NCBI GenBank assembly: GCA_964615765.1 | Contig: CAZTQN010000010.1 | Coordinates: 55,347-119,346 of the forward strand | Direction of reading: 5' to 3' | From: CAZTQN01 sp964615765 | GTDB taxonomy: Bacteria > Planctomycetota > Phycisphaerae > Phycisphaerales > UBA1924 | DNA length: 64,000 nucleotides | Part shown: piece after piece, positions 25,490 through 34,316 of the stretch | Position numbering within the stretch: the first letter of the stretch is position 1 | How the letters are laid out: each line of letters starts with the position of its first letter | Position numbers and translations under genes: made by a program | The notes under the pieces: generated by a model | Database searches by the model: none | What the model saw: only the letters and a program-made list of their open reading frames with translations | Told to the model about the DNA's origin: nothing

Positions 25490-25996
25490 ATGGACACGCT
25501 CGAACGTACCACCGAACTTCTCTCAACGCGGACGGCGTTCGAGGCCGAGACGATCGCCGAGGCGCTGCGCCAGCGGGGAATCTCGGCCCAAGCCGTTGAC
25601 GCGCAGAACGCGCAGTTGTGGGCCGGGGCGTTCGGCGGGGCGAAGGTGCTGGTGCTGGTGCGTCAGCACGAGGCCGCGAAAGCCGCGCTCGAGGAGATCC
25701 GGCGCGAGGCCCAGAATATCGACTGGAGCCAGACCGACGCGGGCGGGGCGGACGACGACGTCGAAGACAGCGACAGCGCCTCGTCGCGGCGGGCCCGGCG
25801 CCGGCATCGGCGAGCCGCGCTGACGCTGGCGATGGTGATCGTTCCCGTCGGGTTCATCGTGCTCAGCCGGGGGACGCTGCAGCACAACCCGTTGGTGCAG
25901 ATCATTGGCGGGACGCTGCTGGCGCTCGCGCTCGCGATCTGGATCATCGTGCAGAACGCGGGGCGCGAAGATTCTCAGGGCTCCCCGCGCGGGTGA
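25490..25996 (+). CDS. DUF2007-like protein with two C-terminal membrane helices
   Basis: A 168-residue protein. The N-terminal ~75 residues (LLSTRTAFEAETIAEALRQRGISAQAVDAQNAQL ... VLVLVRQHEAAKAALEEI) match the DUF2007 'putative signal transducing' ferredoxin-like fold that senses or binds an unknown partner. An acidic linker and an Arg-rich cluster follow, then two hydrophobic helices (TLAMVIVPVGFIVLSRG and IIGGTLLALALAIWIIVQNA). The soluble part is therefore probably cytoplasmic. It is followed 29 bases later by a zinc-ribbon protein on the same strand. Confidence 0.7.
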   Translation: MDTLERTTELLSTRTAFEAETIAEALRQRGISAQAVDAQNAQLWAGAFGGAKVLVLVRQHEAAKAALEEIRREAQNIDWSQTDAGGADDDVEDSDSASSRRARRRHRRAALTLAMVIVPVGFIVLSRGTLQHNPLVQIIGGTLLALALAIWIIVQNAGREDSQGSPRG

Positions 25997-26025
25997 GCCG
26001 CGGCGGGATGCACCTATAGTTCCAC

Positions 26026-26724
26026 ATGCATGCGGGGTCTGTGCGATGTCCTGGGTGCGGCGCCAGCGTGAAGAGTCACGCGGCCCAGTGCCCGTATTGC
26101 CAGGTGCTACTCAAGACGGTCGCGTGCCCGCGCTGCGCGGGGATGATGTTCCGCGGGGCGAAGTTCTGCCAGCACTGCGGGGCCCAGGCCCAAGCCGTCG
26201 AGGTGGGTCGCCCGACGCACAACGGTTGCCCGCGATGCCTGCGGCCGCTGCTGGAAGTGCGGGCGGCGGCGTTCGCGATGGAGCAGTGCGCCGGGTGCTC
26301 GGGCCTGTGGATGCCGCTGGAGACGTTCGACCAGGTGTGCGCCGACGCGGAGGCGAGCGCGGCGGCCCTGCAACTCTCCGTGTCGCGCGGCGAGGGGGAG
26401 GACGAGCGGGAGTTGTCGAAGTATCCCAAGTGTCCGACGTGCGCGGACGCGATGGGCCGGGTGAACTATGCCCGGCGGTCGGGCGTGTTCATCAACATCT
26501 GCCGCGCGCACGGCGTGTGGCTGGATCGCGACGAACTCCGCGCCATCGTCGAGTTCATCCGCAGCGGCGGGCTGGACCGGGCCCGGGCCGTGGAGATGGA
26601 GCGGCTGGAGGCGGCGCGGCGGAAACTGAGCATGGAGCGCCGCCTGCGCGACGTGGGCGGGGATAACCGCCCGCGCCCGGCGTTCCCGTCGCCGATGTGG
26701 TGGCTGCCGGAACTGCTGGACTGA
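26026..26724 (+). CDS. multi-zinc-ribbon protein with TFIIB-type zinc fingers
   Basis: A 232-residue protein with an N-terminal double zinc ribbon (CPGCGASVKSHAAQCPYC, then CPRCAGMMFRGAKFCQHCG) and two zf-TFIIB-type units: CPRC..L...CAGCSGLWMPLETF near residue 70, and CPTCADAMGRVNY...CRAHGVWLDRDEL near residue 145. At least 14 cysteines lie in CxxC pairs. The C-terminal helix is charged and ends with a short Trp/Pro tail. The family is widespread in bacteria but uncharacterised; nucleic-acid or protein binding is likely. There is no membrane segment. Confidence 0.75.
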   Translation: MHAGSVRCPGCGASVKSHAAQCPYCQVLLKTVACPRCAGMMFRGAKFCQHCGAQAQAVEVGRPTHNGCPRCLRPLLEVRAAAFAMEQCAGCSGLWMPLETFDQVCADAEASAAALQLSVSRGEGEDERELSKYPKCPTCADAMGRVNYARRSGVFINICRAHGVWLDRDELRAIVEFIRSGGLDRARAVEMERLEAARRKLSMERRLRDVGGDNRPRPAFPSPMWWLPELLD

Positions 26725-26787
26725 AGCCGCGCGGCGTGGGCGGGGGCCGTGTGAGTCGGGCGGCGCTCGGCGAGCGAACAATGCGGT

Positions 26788-28251
26788 GTGCCTGATGATC
26801 CCGATCGTCCGCTGACCGACGCGGAGGGCTTCGAGCCCGCCGACACGCCCCCGCCGTGGGGGACGGAGTCGCGCGAGCAGCGCCTGGCGCGGCTGCTGCG
26901 CAAGGCCCGCAACCTGCCCGAGGTGCCCGGCGTGTACCTGATGAAGGACCACAAGGGCGTGGTGCTGTACGTCGGCAAGGCGGCCCGCTTGTGCGACCGG
27001 GTGTCGAGCTATTTCGTGCCGAGCGCGGATTTGGGCTTCAAGAAGCAGGGCATGCTCGAGGTCGTGCACGACTTCGACCATCTGGTGTGTGATGGGGAAT
27101 GGGAAGCGCTGCTGACCGAGAACCGGCTGATCAAGGACATCTCGCCGAAGTTCAACGTGCGCTTGACGGACGACAAGACGTACCCGTACTTGGTCATCAC
27201 AGGGCGCGAAGATTTTCCGCGGGTGTATGTGACGCGGGACCTGAGCGACCCGCTGGTGCGTGCGGGCAAGGTGCTCGGGCCGTTCGCGAGCGCGGGGGCG
27301 CTGCGCGAGGCGGTGACGCTGATGCAGCGGGTGTTCAAGTTCCGGACGTGCTCGCTGGACATCGTGGAGGGGGACCCGAAGAACGCGCTGTTCCGGCCGT
27401 GCTTGCTGTACAACATCGGGCAGTGCACGGCCCCGTGCGCCGCGAAGATCAGCAAGGAGCCGTACCGCCTGGATGTCGAGCGGTTCGTGCGGTTTCTGGA
27501 GAGCAAGCGGAGCGTGATGCTGCGGCAGATGCGCGACGAGATGGAGGCGGCGGCGGGCGCGCTGGAGTTCGAGAAGGCCGCCACGCTGCGCGACCAGATC
27601 AAGGCGATCGAGAAGCTCGACCAGCGGGCCAAGGGCGGCAGAAAGAGCGGCTGGCAGCCGGAGGCCGAGGCGATCGCGGATGTCGGGTACGTCGACCCGA
27701 AGAAGGGCCTGCGCAGCCTGCAGAAAACGCTCGGCATGACCATGCCGATTCGCTGTTTGGAAGCCATCGACATCGCGCACCTGCAAGGCGGCGAGACCGT
27801 CGGGAGCAAAGTGTGCTTCGTTGACGGCAAGCCGTTCAAGAACGAATATCGGCGGTATCGCATCCGCGGCGGCGGACCGGGGAGCGGCGGGAGCGGGATC
27901 GGGATCAACGACGACTACGCGTCCATCCGCGAGGTGGTCAGCCGGCGTTATCGCGAAGCCGGCGGGGGGAACGAGCTGTACCCGGACGTCATCCTGATCG
28001 ACGGAGGGCTGGGCCAGTTGCACGCGGCCCTTGAGGCCTTCGAGCAGCTCGACGTCAAGCCGCCGATGGTCATCAGTTTGGCGAAGAAGGAAGAACTGAT
28101 CTACGTGCAGCGGCAGAGCGAGCCGCTGCGCCTTGGGCGGGACAACCTGGGGCTGCGACTGTGCCAGGCGATCCGCGATGAGGCCCACCGCTTCGCGCAG
28201 CACTATCACCACGTGCTGCGGCGGAAGAAGACGCTGGAGGAGGACGCGTGA
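26788..28251 (+). CDS. uvrC: UvrC-type excinuclease subunit lacking the C-terminal HhH domain
   Basis: A 487-residue protein starting at GTG 26788. The GIY-YIG nuclease domain is intact (PGVYLMKDHKGVVLYVGKA, residues ~47-65). A Cys cluster (FRTCSL ... RPCLLYNIGQCTAPC) matches the UvrC iron-sulfur ligands. The UVR helix pair (AAAGALEFEKAATLRDQIKAIE) and the RNase H-like nuclease domain with its Asp/Asp/His triad (EAIDIAHLQG, ILIDGGLGQ, RDEAHRFA) follow. The chain ends soon after that His, about 120 residues shorter than standard UvrC, so the DNA-binding helix-hairpin-helix pair is missing. Its stop overlaps the next gene (GTGA). Confidence 0.88.
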   Translation: MPDDPDRPLTDAEGFEPADTPPPWGTESREQRLARLLRKARNLPEVPGVYLMKDHKGVVLYVGKAARLCDRVSSYFVPSADLGFKKQGMLEVVHDFDHLVCDGEWEALLTENRLIKDISPKFNVRLTDDKTYPYLVITGREDFPRVYVTRDLSDPLVRAGKVLGPFASAGALREAVTLMQRVFKFRTCSLDIVEGDPKNALFRPCLLYNIGQCTAPCAAKISKEPYRLDVERFVRFLESKRSVMLRQMRDEMEAAAGALEFEKAATLRDQIKAIEKLDQRAKGGRKSGWQPEAEAIADVGYVDPKKGLRSLQKTLGMTMPIRCLEAIDIAHLQGGETVGSKVCFVDGKPFKNEYRRYRIRGGGPGSGGSGIGINDDYASIREVVSRRYREAGGGNELYPDVILIDGGLGQLHAALEAFEQLDVKPPMVISLAKKEELIYVQRQSEPLRLGRDNLGLRLCQAIRDEAHRFAQHYHHVLRRKKTLEEDA

Positions 28252-28712
28252 TCCGCCCGCGCGGGGCCGATATGGTTCTCGGGCTGCGCTGCCACGCCGA
28301 CGGCCTTCGGCACACGCGGAAGCGCCTGCTGATCGCTGGCCTGTGCGAGGTCGCGGGGCTGAGCCTGTGGGTCGTGTTCTCGGGGCTTGGGCCGTTTGGG
28401 GCGCTGGCGATCCTCGGCGTGCTGATCGGGCTGCACGTTTGGGTGGCCGTCGAGCTCACGCTGGTGCAGGTGCAGCAGGAAGAGGATGCGGTCTCGTGCG
28501 TGGCCCATTTTCTGGTAGGCCTGATCCCGGCGATCAACCTGATCCCGGCGGGCGTGGCGTACGTGCAGGCGGGGCGGTCGATCGAGGTCGCCGACCGGGC
28601 CCGCCGCGTGCGCTGCTTCGCGTGCGGGTATGAACTGCGATCGCTGCGGGCGGCGGTGTGTCCGGAGTGTGGGGCGCCGATGAAGTACACTGGCGACACG
28701 GCCGGACGCTGA
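28248..28712 (+). CDS. membrane protein with C-terminal zinc ribbon, unknown function
   Basis: A 154-residue protein starting at a GTG that overlaps the uvrC stop, so the two are probably coupled. Two or three hydrophobic helices (LLIAGLCEVAGLSLWVVFSG, LAILGVLIGLHVWVAVEL, AHFLVGLIPAINLIPAGVAYV) precede a C-terminal ribbon CFACGYELRSLRAAVCPECG. The ribbon is the same type as that at the N-terminus of the protein at 2706-3317. The function is unknown. A role linked to DNA repair is possible from position only. Confidence 0.7.
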   Translation: MIRPRGADMVLGLRCHADGLRHTRKRLLIAGLCEVAGLSLWVVFSGLGPFGALAILGVLIGLHVWVAVELTLVQVQQEEDAVSCVAHFLVGLIPAINLIPAGVAYVQAGRSIEVADRARRVRCFACGYELRSLRAAVCPECGAPMKYTGDTAGR

Positions 28713-28923
28713 GACGGTTGCGGCGTGCGAGCGTGAGGCGTGCCCGAGAATCACGCCGCGGCGCGGGCGGCGTGACCGCCCCACCCGGCAAGGTCCACAC
28801 CGATCGACCATGGGATTCTGTCCCGTCTTTGCGGGCGTGAAGTCGGGCGCGGGCGCCGTCGATAGGTCGCGCGGCGGACGCGCCGTGCGTCCCGTCGCCA
28901 CTCTGTCCCTCGCGAGCCCGCTC

Positions 28924-29532
28924 ATGAGCACCGGCAACGGGACCATCAATACCTGGAGCGATAAGCGGATCTTCACCACCGGCGAAGCCGCCGAGATCTG
29001 CAAGGTCAGCCAGCAGACCATCATCCGCTGCTTCGACAACGGGCGCCTGGGCGGCTTCCGCGTCCCCGGGAGCAAGTTCCGGCGGATTCCCCGGGCCGAC
29101 CTGATCCGCTTCATGAAGGACAACGACATCCCGACGACGCTGCTGGAGAGCACCACGCGTCGCCTGCTCATCGTCGACGACGACCAGCAGATCCTCGAGA
29201 TGTTCAAGGACCTCTTCGCCCGCGAGCCCGACCTGGACATCAAGTACGCCGCCACCGGCTACGACGCGGGCCTGCTGACCGAGAGCTTCCGCCCGCACCT
29301 GATCATCCTGGACTACATGCTCCCGGACATCAACGGGAACGTCGTCTGCTCGCGCCTGCGCGAGCGCGAGGACCTGAAGGACACGAAGGTGCTGTTCGTC
29401 AGCGGCGTGGTCGATCAGGACGGGCTCAAGGCGCTGCGGGCGGCCGGGGCCGACGACTTTCTCGCCAAGCCGTTCGACATCAACGAACTGAAAAACCGCG
29501 TGAAGCGGCTGCTGCAACCCGCGCAGGCTTGA
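28924..29532 (+). CDS. response regulator with N-terminal excisionase-like HTH domain
   Basis: A 202-residue protein of reversed architecture. Residues ~14-62 are an excisionase/MerR-type winged HTH (FTTGEAAEICKVSQQTIIRCFDNGRLGGFRVPGSKFRRI). Residues ~78-200 are a CheY-like receiver (LLIVDDDQQILEMF; phosphoacceptor Asp in HLIILDYMLPD; VLFVSG; Lys in FLAKPF). Normal response regulators carry the DNA-binding domain at the other end. The next gene is a histidine kinase whose frame begins within this gene's stop, so a cognate pair is probable. The ATG at 28924 is chosen because conservation starts there. Confidence 0.85.
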   Translation: MSTGNGTINTWSDKRIFTTGEAAEICKVSQQTIIRCFDNGRLGGFRVPGSKFRRIPRADLIRFMKDNDIPTTLLESTTRRLLIVDDDQQILEMFKDLFAREPDLDIKYAATGYDAGLLTESFRPHLIILDYMLPDINGNVVCSRLREREDLKDTKVLFVSGVVDQDGLKALRAAGADDFLAKPFDINELKNRVKRLLQPAQA

Positions 29533-29600
29533 ACGTCCTGAAACCGAACGCCGCCCTTGAGCATCTGACCCGCTCAAAACCGCACGACGACACTCGCGCC

Positions 29601-31694
29601 ATGGGGACAGATCGCCCGACAGCCCGGATCCTGCAGAAGCGTCCCGGCGCGCCGGCGGCGGTGGCGCGGCCGCAGCGGTCTTCGCCCGTGCCCGCCGGGG
29701 GCGGAGTGAGCGGGCCCGGCGCGCCCAGTGCGGGCGTCGCCGCCACGACGGCGCCCGCGCGCGACACGAACAAGATGACCACCGGCCCGGGCGCGGCGAC
29801 CCCCGCGCGCGATTCGTCCGAGAACGCCTACCTGGCCCGGCGGACGGAACTGGTGCTGAAAGAGATCGAGCAGTTGCCGACGCTGCCGTCGGTCGCGACG
29901 CGCCTGCTGCAACTCGGGCTGAATGACGACACCGAGATCCGCGAGATTGTTCGCGTGATCGAGACCGACCCGACGCTGACGGCCCGCCTCTTGGGCATGT
30001 GCAAGAAGGCGGCGATGCGCACGCGCGTGCCCATCACCACCGTCGAGATGGCCGTCGTCATGCTCGGGCTCGAGTCGGTCCGCGCGCTGGTGCTCAGCCT
30101 CGAAATCTTCGACTGGACGCGGCGCCTGGAGCGGCCCGACGCCAGCGAGGGCACGGCGAAGGGCTCGGCCTCGACGCGTCCCGGGCGCGGGACTACGACC
30201 ACCGCCGCGGCGATGGACGCCGAACGCGTCTTCTCACGCGTCGGGTTCTGGCAGCACTCGATCGCCGTCGCGTGCGCGGCGGACCTGATCACGCGCGAGC
30301 ACCCGCGCCTCGAGTTCCGCCCCGAAGAAGCCTTCGTGTGCGGGCTGGTGCATGATCTCGGGAAACTGGCCCTGGATTGGCTGCTGCCCAAGGCGTTCGC
30401 GCGCGTGGTGGACCTCGCGTCCCATCACCGAGCCGAGCTGGGCGAGTTCGAGCGGGCCGTCGTCGGGCTGGATCACGCGCAGGTCGGCGAGCATCTGGCC
30501 CGGCGCTGGGGCCTGCCGGAACTGGTGTGCGACGCGATCGCGATGCACCACAGCGTGCACGGCCTCTTGCCCATCAACGCTGACGCGGCCATTCTCGAGC
30601 AGGCGCTGCAGACGCCCGGACAACGCGTCGCGGCCCTGGTCGCCGTCGCCGACGACACGTGCCGGCGGCTGAGCCTGGGGTGGTCCGGGAACCACGGGCC
30701 GACGGACCGGCGCGACGCGCTGTGCGCCGCGATCGGGCTGGATCCGGACGTGGTCGACGCGGTGGCCCCGAAGCTGTACGAACTGGCGACGGCCCGCTCG
30801 AAGGAACTGGGCCTGGGCGAGGAGCCCAGCCAGCAACTGCTGATCGAGTCGATCCTGCGGGCCAACGCGCGGCTGGGGAAGCTCAACCAAGAACTGGCCC
30901 AGTCCAACAGCGCGCTGGAAGCGGCCCAGAACCAGCTCGCCGAGGCCCGCACGCTGGCCCGGCTGGGTCAAATGACGGCGGGCGCCGCCCACGAGATGAA
31001 CAACCCGCTCGCCGTCATCAGCGGGCGGGCCCAAACGCTGCTGAGCCGCCTGCGCGACGACCGCGACAAGCAGGCGTGTCAGTCGATCATCGAGGGCTCG
31101 CTCCGACTGACGGGGCTGATCGCCCGGTTGAACCGGATCGCCTGCCCGCCGCAGCCCACGTTCGAGAACGCCGACGTCAGCGCCATGCTCTCGGACGCGA
31201 TTACTCGGGCCAAGGCCCGGTACGCGGCGGGTGTCGAGGCCCAGGGCCTGGTCCCCCCGCTGATGAGCGTGAAGCTGTCGATCGACGCCGACCTGCCAAC
31301 GGCGCGGCTGGCCCGCGACCTGATGACCGACGCTCTGGTCGAGATCATCGTCAACGCGATGGAAGCCAAGCCCCGGAGCGGGGTGGAAGTCCGTGCCGGC
31401 GTCGACGCCGAGGGGCTGCTGCGGTTCGATGTGCTCGACGACGGCGTCGGCATGAACGAGCGGGCCCTGGCCCACGCGCTCGACCCGTTCTTCAGCGATA
31501 AGCCCGCCGGGCGCCAGAGCGGCCTGGGCTTGGCCCTCGCCGATCGGCTCGTCCGCCTGAACGGGGGCGAGATCGTCATGAGCAGCAAGCCCGGCAAGGG
31601 GACGACGGTGAGCGTCCGGATGACGGGGTGGCGCGGCGTGCTGGGCGGCGAAGACGCCGCGACCGGACCCGGCGATTTCCCCCGCGCCCGCTGA
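29601..31694 (+). CDS. HDOD domain-histidine kinase fusion protein
   Basis: About 697 residues from ATG 29601; a TTG at 29529 overlapping the upstream stop (TTGA) would add 24. A disordered Pro/Ala-rich start is followed by an HDOD domain (IEQLPTLPSVATRLLQLGLND...TLTARLLGMCKKAA) with the HD-like stretch FVCGLVHDLGKLALDWLL. A coiled coil leads to the phosphoacceptor helix (GQMTAGAAHEMNNPLAVISGRA) and an ATPase domain with N, G1 (DDGVGM), F (DPFFSDK) and G2 (GLGLAL) boxes. It has no membrane helices, so it is cytosolic. It probably phosphorylates the receiver encoded directly upstream. Confidence 0.87.
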   Translation: MGTDRPTARILQKRPGAPAAVARPQRSSPVPAGGGVSGPGAPSAGVAATTAPARDTNKMTTGPGAATPARDSSENAYLARRTELVLKEIEQLPTLPSVATRLLQLGLNDDTEIREIVRVIETDPTLTARLLGMCKKAAMRTRVPITTVEMAVVMLGLESVRALVLSLEIFDWTRRLERPDASEGTAKGSASTRPGRGTTTTAAAMDAERVFSRVGFWQHSIAVACAADLITREHPRLEFRPEEAFVCGLVHDLGKLALDWLLPKAFARVVDLASHHRAELGEFERAVVGLDHAQVGEHLARRWGLPELVCDAIAMHHSVHGLLPINADAAILEQALQTPGQRVAALVAVADDTCRRLSLGWSGNHGPTDRRDALCAAIGLDPDVVDAVAPKLYELATARSKELGLGEEPSQQLLIESILRANARLGKLNQELAQSNSALEAAQNQLAEARTLARLGQMTAGAAHEMNNPLAVISGRAQTLLSRLRDDRDKQACQSIIEGSLRLTGLIARLNRIACPPQPTFENADVSAMLSDAITRAKARYAAGVEAQGLVPPLMSVKLSIDADLPTARLARDLMTDALVEIIVNAMEAKPRSGVEVRAGVDAEGLLRFDVLDDGVGMNERALAHALDPFFSDKPAGRQSGLGLALADRLVRLNGGEIVMSSKPGKGTTVSVRMTGWRGVLGGEDAATGPGDFPRAR

Positions 31695-32197
31695 GCCTCG
31701 GGCACGTACACCCACAGGACGCATGACCACTCAAGCGGGCGGCCCATCGCGCCAGGCGTTGCGACGCGCCGCGGGCGTGCCGCGCGAACGTGGCATCCGC
31801 CCGGGGTGTGAGAGATCGTCCGGGAAGCGCGATGCGGGCTCGTGGGCAACGCGCGGCGGGGCCCGCACCGCGTGCCGCGGAAGCGGGCGGCGCTCGAGCG
31901 AGGCCCGGATCACCGCGTGCGAACGCTGCGGCGTGGATCTGCGGAGTTCCGGACCGCCCGCCGCGAACGAATGTGACGACTTCACGCGACCGCCGCGGCT
32001 TCTCGGGTGTGATCGATGGTGATCGCACCGGTGAACTCCCGCGGGCGAGCACTTCGGGTGAGACGGATGGGACCCGCGCAACCGGAACAACGCGTTCGAC
32101 CGTGCCCGGTTGTCCGCGCAGAGCGAGCCGGCGCTTGCAAGGCCACAGACGCGGCGGCGGGGCGTCGATCTGAGTGCCCGCAGGGAGGTTGCCCGCC
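31695..32197. other. 503-base region with no well-supported gene
   Basis: The region lies between the kinase and the GAF-like gene. It contains one weak candidate (31723-32022, listed separately). No clear promoter pair or terminator was found. A Shine-Dalgarno GGGAGG at 32183-32188 belongs to the downstream gene. Confidence 0.5.
31723..32022 (+). CDS. doubtful small Arg-rich protein with ribbon-like end
   Basis: An ATG-started frame of 99 codons, 29 bases after the kinase stop. The product is low-complexity and Arg/Gly-rich, but near its end it has ITACERCGVDLRSSG followed by a further Cys, similar to the CxxCGYDL ribbons seen elsewhere in the window. Third-position GC is lower than in clear genes here, which argues against coding. 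It may be a decayed ribbon gene or chance. Confidence 0.22.
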   Translation: MTTQAGGPSRQALRRAAGVPRERGIRPGCERSSGKRDAGSWATRGGARTACRGSGRRSSEARITACERCGVDLRSSGPPAANECDDFTRPPRLLGCDRW

Positions 32198-32767
32198 ATG
32201 AGCCAGGTCAGCGTCGCCAATGAGTTCGAGGGGCTGATCCGTCACGAGCTGGATATCGAGGCGCTGCTGCGCAGCACCCTCGAGTTCCTTCTGGCCCGCA
32301 CCGGCCCCACCAACGCCGCCGTCTTCCTCCCCACCACCAGCGGGGACTATTCCCTCGGGGCGTACGTCAACTACGACTGCCCGAAGGACACGTGCGACCT
32401 GCTCTTGGATCACATGGCCTCGGCGGTGGCGCCCAAGTTCGAGAACCAGCTCGAGATGGCCCACATCGTGGGGACGACCAACCTCGAGCGCCGCCTGGGC
32501 GAGCACGCCGCGTGGATCGGGGATTCGGCCCTGGCCGCGATCGCCTGTCGGCACGGGCACGAGACGCTGGCGATCATGACCCTCTTCCGCGACCGGCGCA
32601 CGCCGTTCTCCCCCGTCCTCCTTGAGCAGGTGCGGGCGATCTCCGAACTCTTCGCGGCCCAGCTTGCCCGCGTGATCCACATCCATCACCGCCACCTGCC
32701 CAAGGAAAAGTGGGGCATGCTGGGCGACGCCCCGGCCGACGACGGGTACGACGACCTGGCGGCGTGA
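32198..32767 (+). CDS. GAF-like domain protein
   Basis: A 189-residue soluble protein. The helix-strand order resembles a single GAF sensor domain: ANEFEGLIRHELDIEALLRSTLEFLLARTG, NAAVFLPTTSGDYSLGAYVNYDC, HETLAIMTLFRDRRTPFSPVLLEQVRAISELFAAQLARVI. A His-rich helix (HIHHRHLPKEKW) and acidic tail follow. GGGAGG lies 9 bases before the ATG. Downstream of a receiver and a kinase, it may feed a small-molecule signal into that pathway. The ligand is unknown. Confidence 0.7.
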   Translation: MSQVSVANEFEGLIRHELDIEALLRSTLEFLLARTGPTNAAVFLPTTSGDYSLGAYVNYDCPKDTCDLLLDHMASAVAPKFENQLEMAHIVGTTNLERRLGEHAAWIGDSALAAIACRHGHETLAIMTLFRDRRTPFSPVLLEQVRAISELFAAQLARVIHIHHRHLPKEKWGMLGDAPADDGYDDLAA

Positions 32768-32782
32768 GCACACACAAGAAAA

Positions 32783-32812
32783 ACACCCGGGCGCGATGAG
32801 CGGCCCGGGTGT
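32783..32812 (-). terminator. intrinsic terminator (copy 1 of duplicated element)
   Basis: ACACCCGGGC and GCCCGGGTGT form a perfect 10-bp stem around the loop GCGATGAGCG. On the minus strand the stem is followed by TTTTTCTTG, a good U-tract, downstream of the dockerin-tailed gene that ends at 32865. It may also stop the GAF-like gene from the other side. The hairpin is duplicated exactly at 34471-34500. Confidence 0.85.
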
Positions 32813-32834
32813 GCGTGTTGACGCGGATGGTGCG
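32783..32834. repeat. 52-bp 3'-flank element, copy 1
   Basis: The terminator hairpin and the next 22 bases recur at 34471-34522 with two mismatches (GCGTGTTGACG against GCGAGTTGACT, then CGGATGGTGCG in both). Both copies lie just downstream of genes for dockerin-tailed secreted proteins on the minus strand. Confidence 0.85.
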
Positions 32835-32864
32835 CTCATCGGATAGAGCGCTCAAGAGGCGGGA

Positions 32865-34316
32865 TCAGCAGCCGCCCGCGAAGTACGCCGCCAGATAGTC
32901 GAACAGCGACTGCAACGTCGGCGCCCCGGCCCCGTTGCCGCTCAAGTCGGCCGAGGGGCTGCCCGCGAACCACGCGGACAGGAAGTCGAAGATGTCCTGC
33001 ACGGTGGTGCCGCCCGTCTTGTTGAAGTCGGCGAAGCAGCACGGGGCTTGCGCGCTCCCGCCCGTGTTGCACGCGCTCGCGTCGGCGACGAACCGGGTGT
33101 TGGCGCCGGCGCACGCGGCGGGGGAAGTCTCCACCCGGCAGGTCGCGCCCACGCAGCACACGCCGGACGCCGACGGCGTCCACACCACCGCGATATAGGG
33201 GAGCAGCGGCTGGCCCGACGACGGGTCGACCTCGTACGCGTACCCGTAGATGTTGCCCTGCGCGTCGATCCCGGTCGCGACGGAGTTCTGATAGCCCGGC
33301 GCCGTCTGGATGAGCGCCGCGTGCAGGTCGACGTACGACGTCGCCGTGCCCGACCACGCCGCGGCCCGCTCAAAGCTCACGCCGTTGGCGTCCGGATCGA
33401 GCCCGACAAAGCCGACCTGTGTGTTGCCCTCGGCGGCGTTGATGAACGAGCGGAACAGCCCGGCCGGGTGCAGACTCGTGCGGACGACGGGCGTCGGCGC
33501 GCCGGGCGTGTATGTCCACGCGGTCGCGTTCCACGCCGAACCGTCGGGGTACGACTCGCCGTACACGACCACCGGCCCGCCGGGCGTTGTCGGGGGGATC
33601 AGCGCGTTGGCGCGAGACTCGAGCAGGTCCGGCGTGTGCAGCACGACGACGGAGTTGGGGTCAAGAGCCGTCCACAGCACGGCGTTAAAGAATCCCTGGT
33701 CGTTGTCGTCGACGGCGAGCCCGCAGGCAAGGCCCTGGCGGATGGAGCCGGAGTAGGAACTGGTGAACGTCAGGCCGGGGGCAGTGGGGTGGATGTCGAC
33801 CGCGGAGGCCGCCGTGCCCGACCACACGTACGCGTGCGTGTCGCCGCCGATGCGCGCGGTACCGAACTGGTTGACGCCGTCGGTATCGGTCGCGGCCGCC
33901 GTGTCGATGCCCGGCGGGTTCAGGAACACGGCGCTCGCGGCGGTGCCGGTCCACAGGGTGGCGGCGTCGGTCAAGCCGAGGATGGTGAGCCCGACCTGCT
34001 GGTTCCCGCCCGCGCCGTTGGCGAACGACCCGCTGGCCGGGACGGGTTCCGGGTTGGTGGCGACGGTGAAGGTGCCGATGGGGTTGAGGTTGACGCCGGA
34101 GGCGGCGGTGCCGGTCCAGAGGAAGGCGTGCGTGTTCCCGCCGGTCGACGGGCCGTAGGCGACGCCAACACCGATGCCCCCGCCAGCGCCGTAGGCGAAC
34201 GAGTCGGTCGTGCCGCTCGGGGTGAGCACGACGGCCTGATAGGTCTGCCCAGACGCCGCGCCGCAGGCACTGAGGAACGCGGCAAGAGCGCACGAACGAA
34301 TCGTCTTTGAACGCAT
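32865..34316 (-). CDS. secreted repeat protein with GC-type dockerin tail
   Basis: A 483-residue protein with a signal peptide (ALAAFLSACGAASGQ). The mature part contains at least four units with the core (H/A)xxWTGTAAS or W-S-G-T-A-(A/T)-S then V-(N/D)-L/I-(N/H)-P (HAFLWTGTAASGVNLNP, DAATLWTGTAASAVFLNP, HAYVWSGTAASAVDIHP, RAAAWSGTATSYVDLH). This resembles HAF-type extracellular beta-repeats. A Cys-rich segment (VCCVGATCRVE...) leads to the dockerin doublet TVQDIFDFLSAWFAG and LQSLFDYLAAYFAG, ending in Gly-Gly-Cys. The second loop is slightly divergent. The molecular target is unknown. Confidence 0.82.
   Translation of the reverse strand: MRSKTIRSCALAAFLSACGAASGQTYQAVVLTPSGTTDSFAYGAGGGIGVGVAYGPSTGGNTHAFLWTGTAASGVNLNPIGTFTVATNPEPVPASGSFANGAGGNQQVGLTILGLTDAATLWTGTAASAVFLNPPGIDTAAATDTDGVNQFGTARIGGDTHAYVWSGTAASAVDIHPTAPGLTFTSSYSGSIRQGLACGLAVDDNDQGFFNAVLWTALDPNSVVVLHTPDLLESRANALIPPTTPGGPVVVYGESYPDGSAWNATAWTYTPGAPTPVVRTSLHPAGLFRSFINAAEGNTQVGFVGLDPDANGVSFERAAAWSGTATSYVDLHAALIQTAPGYQNSVATGIDAQGNIYGYAYEVDPSSGQPLLPYIAVVWTPSASGVCCVGATCRVETSPAACAGANTRFVADASACNTGGSAQAPCCFADFNKTGGTTVQDIFDFLSAWFAGSPSADLSGNGAGAPTLQSLFDYLAAYFAGGC

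Noticed and set aside
32008..32032. TGTGATCGATGGTGATCGCA, at first sight a CRP-like site
   Set aside because: The second half is a direct, not inverted, repeat of the first, so it lacks the TGTGA-N6-TCACA symmetry.
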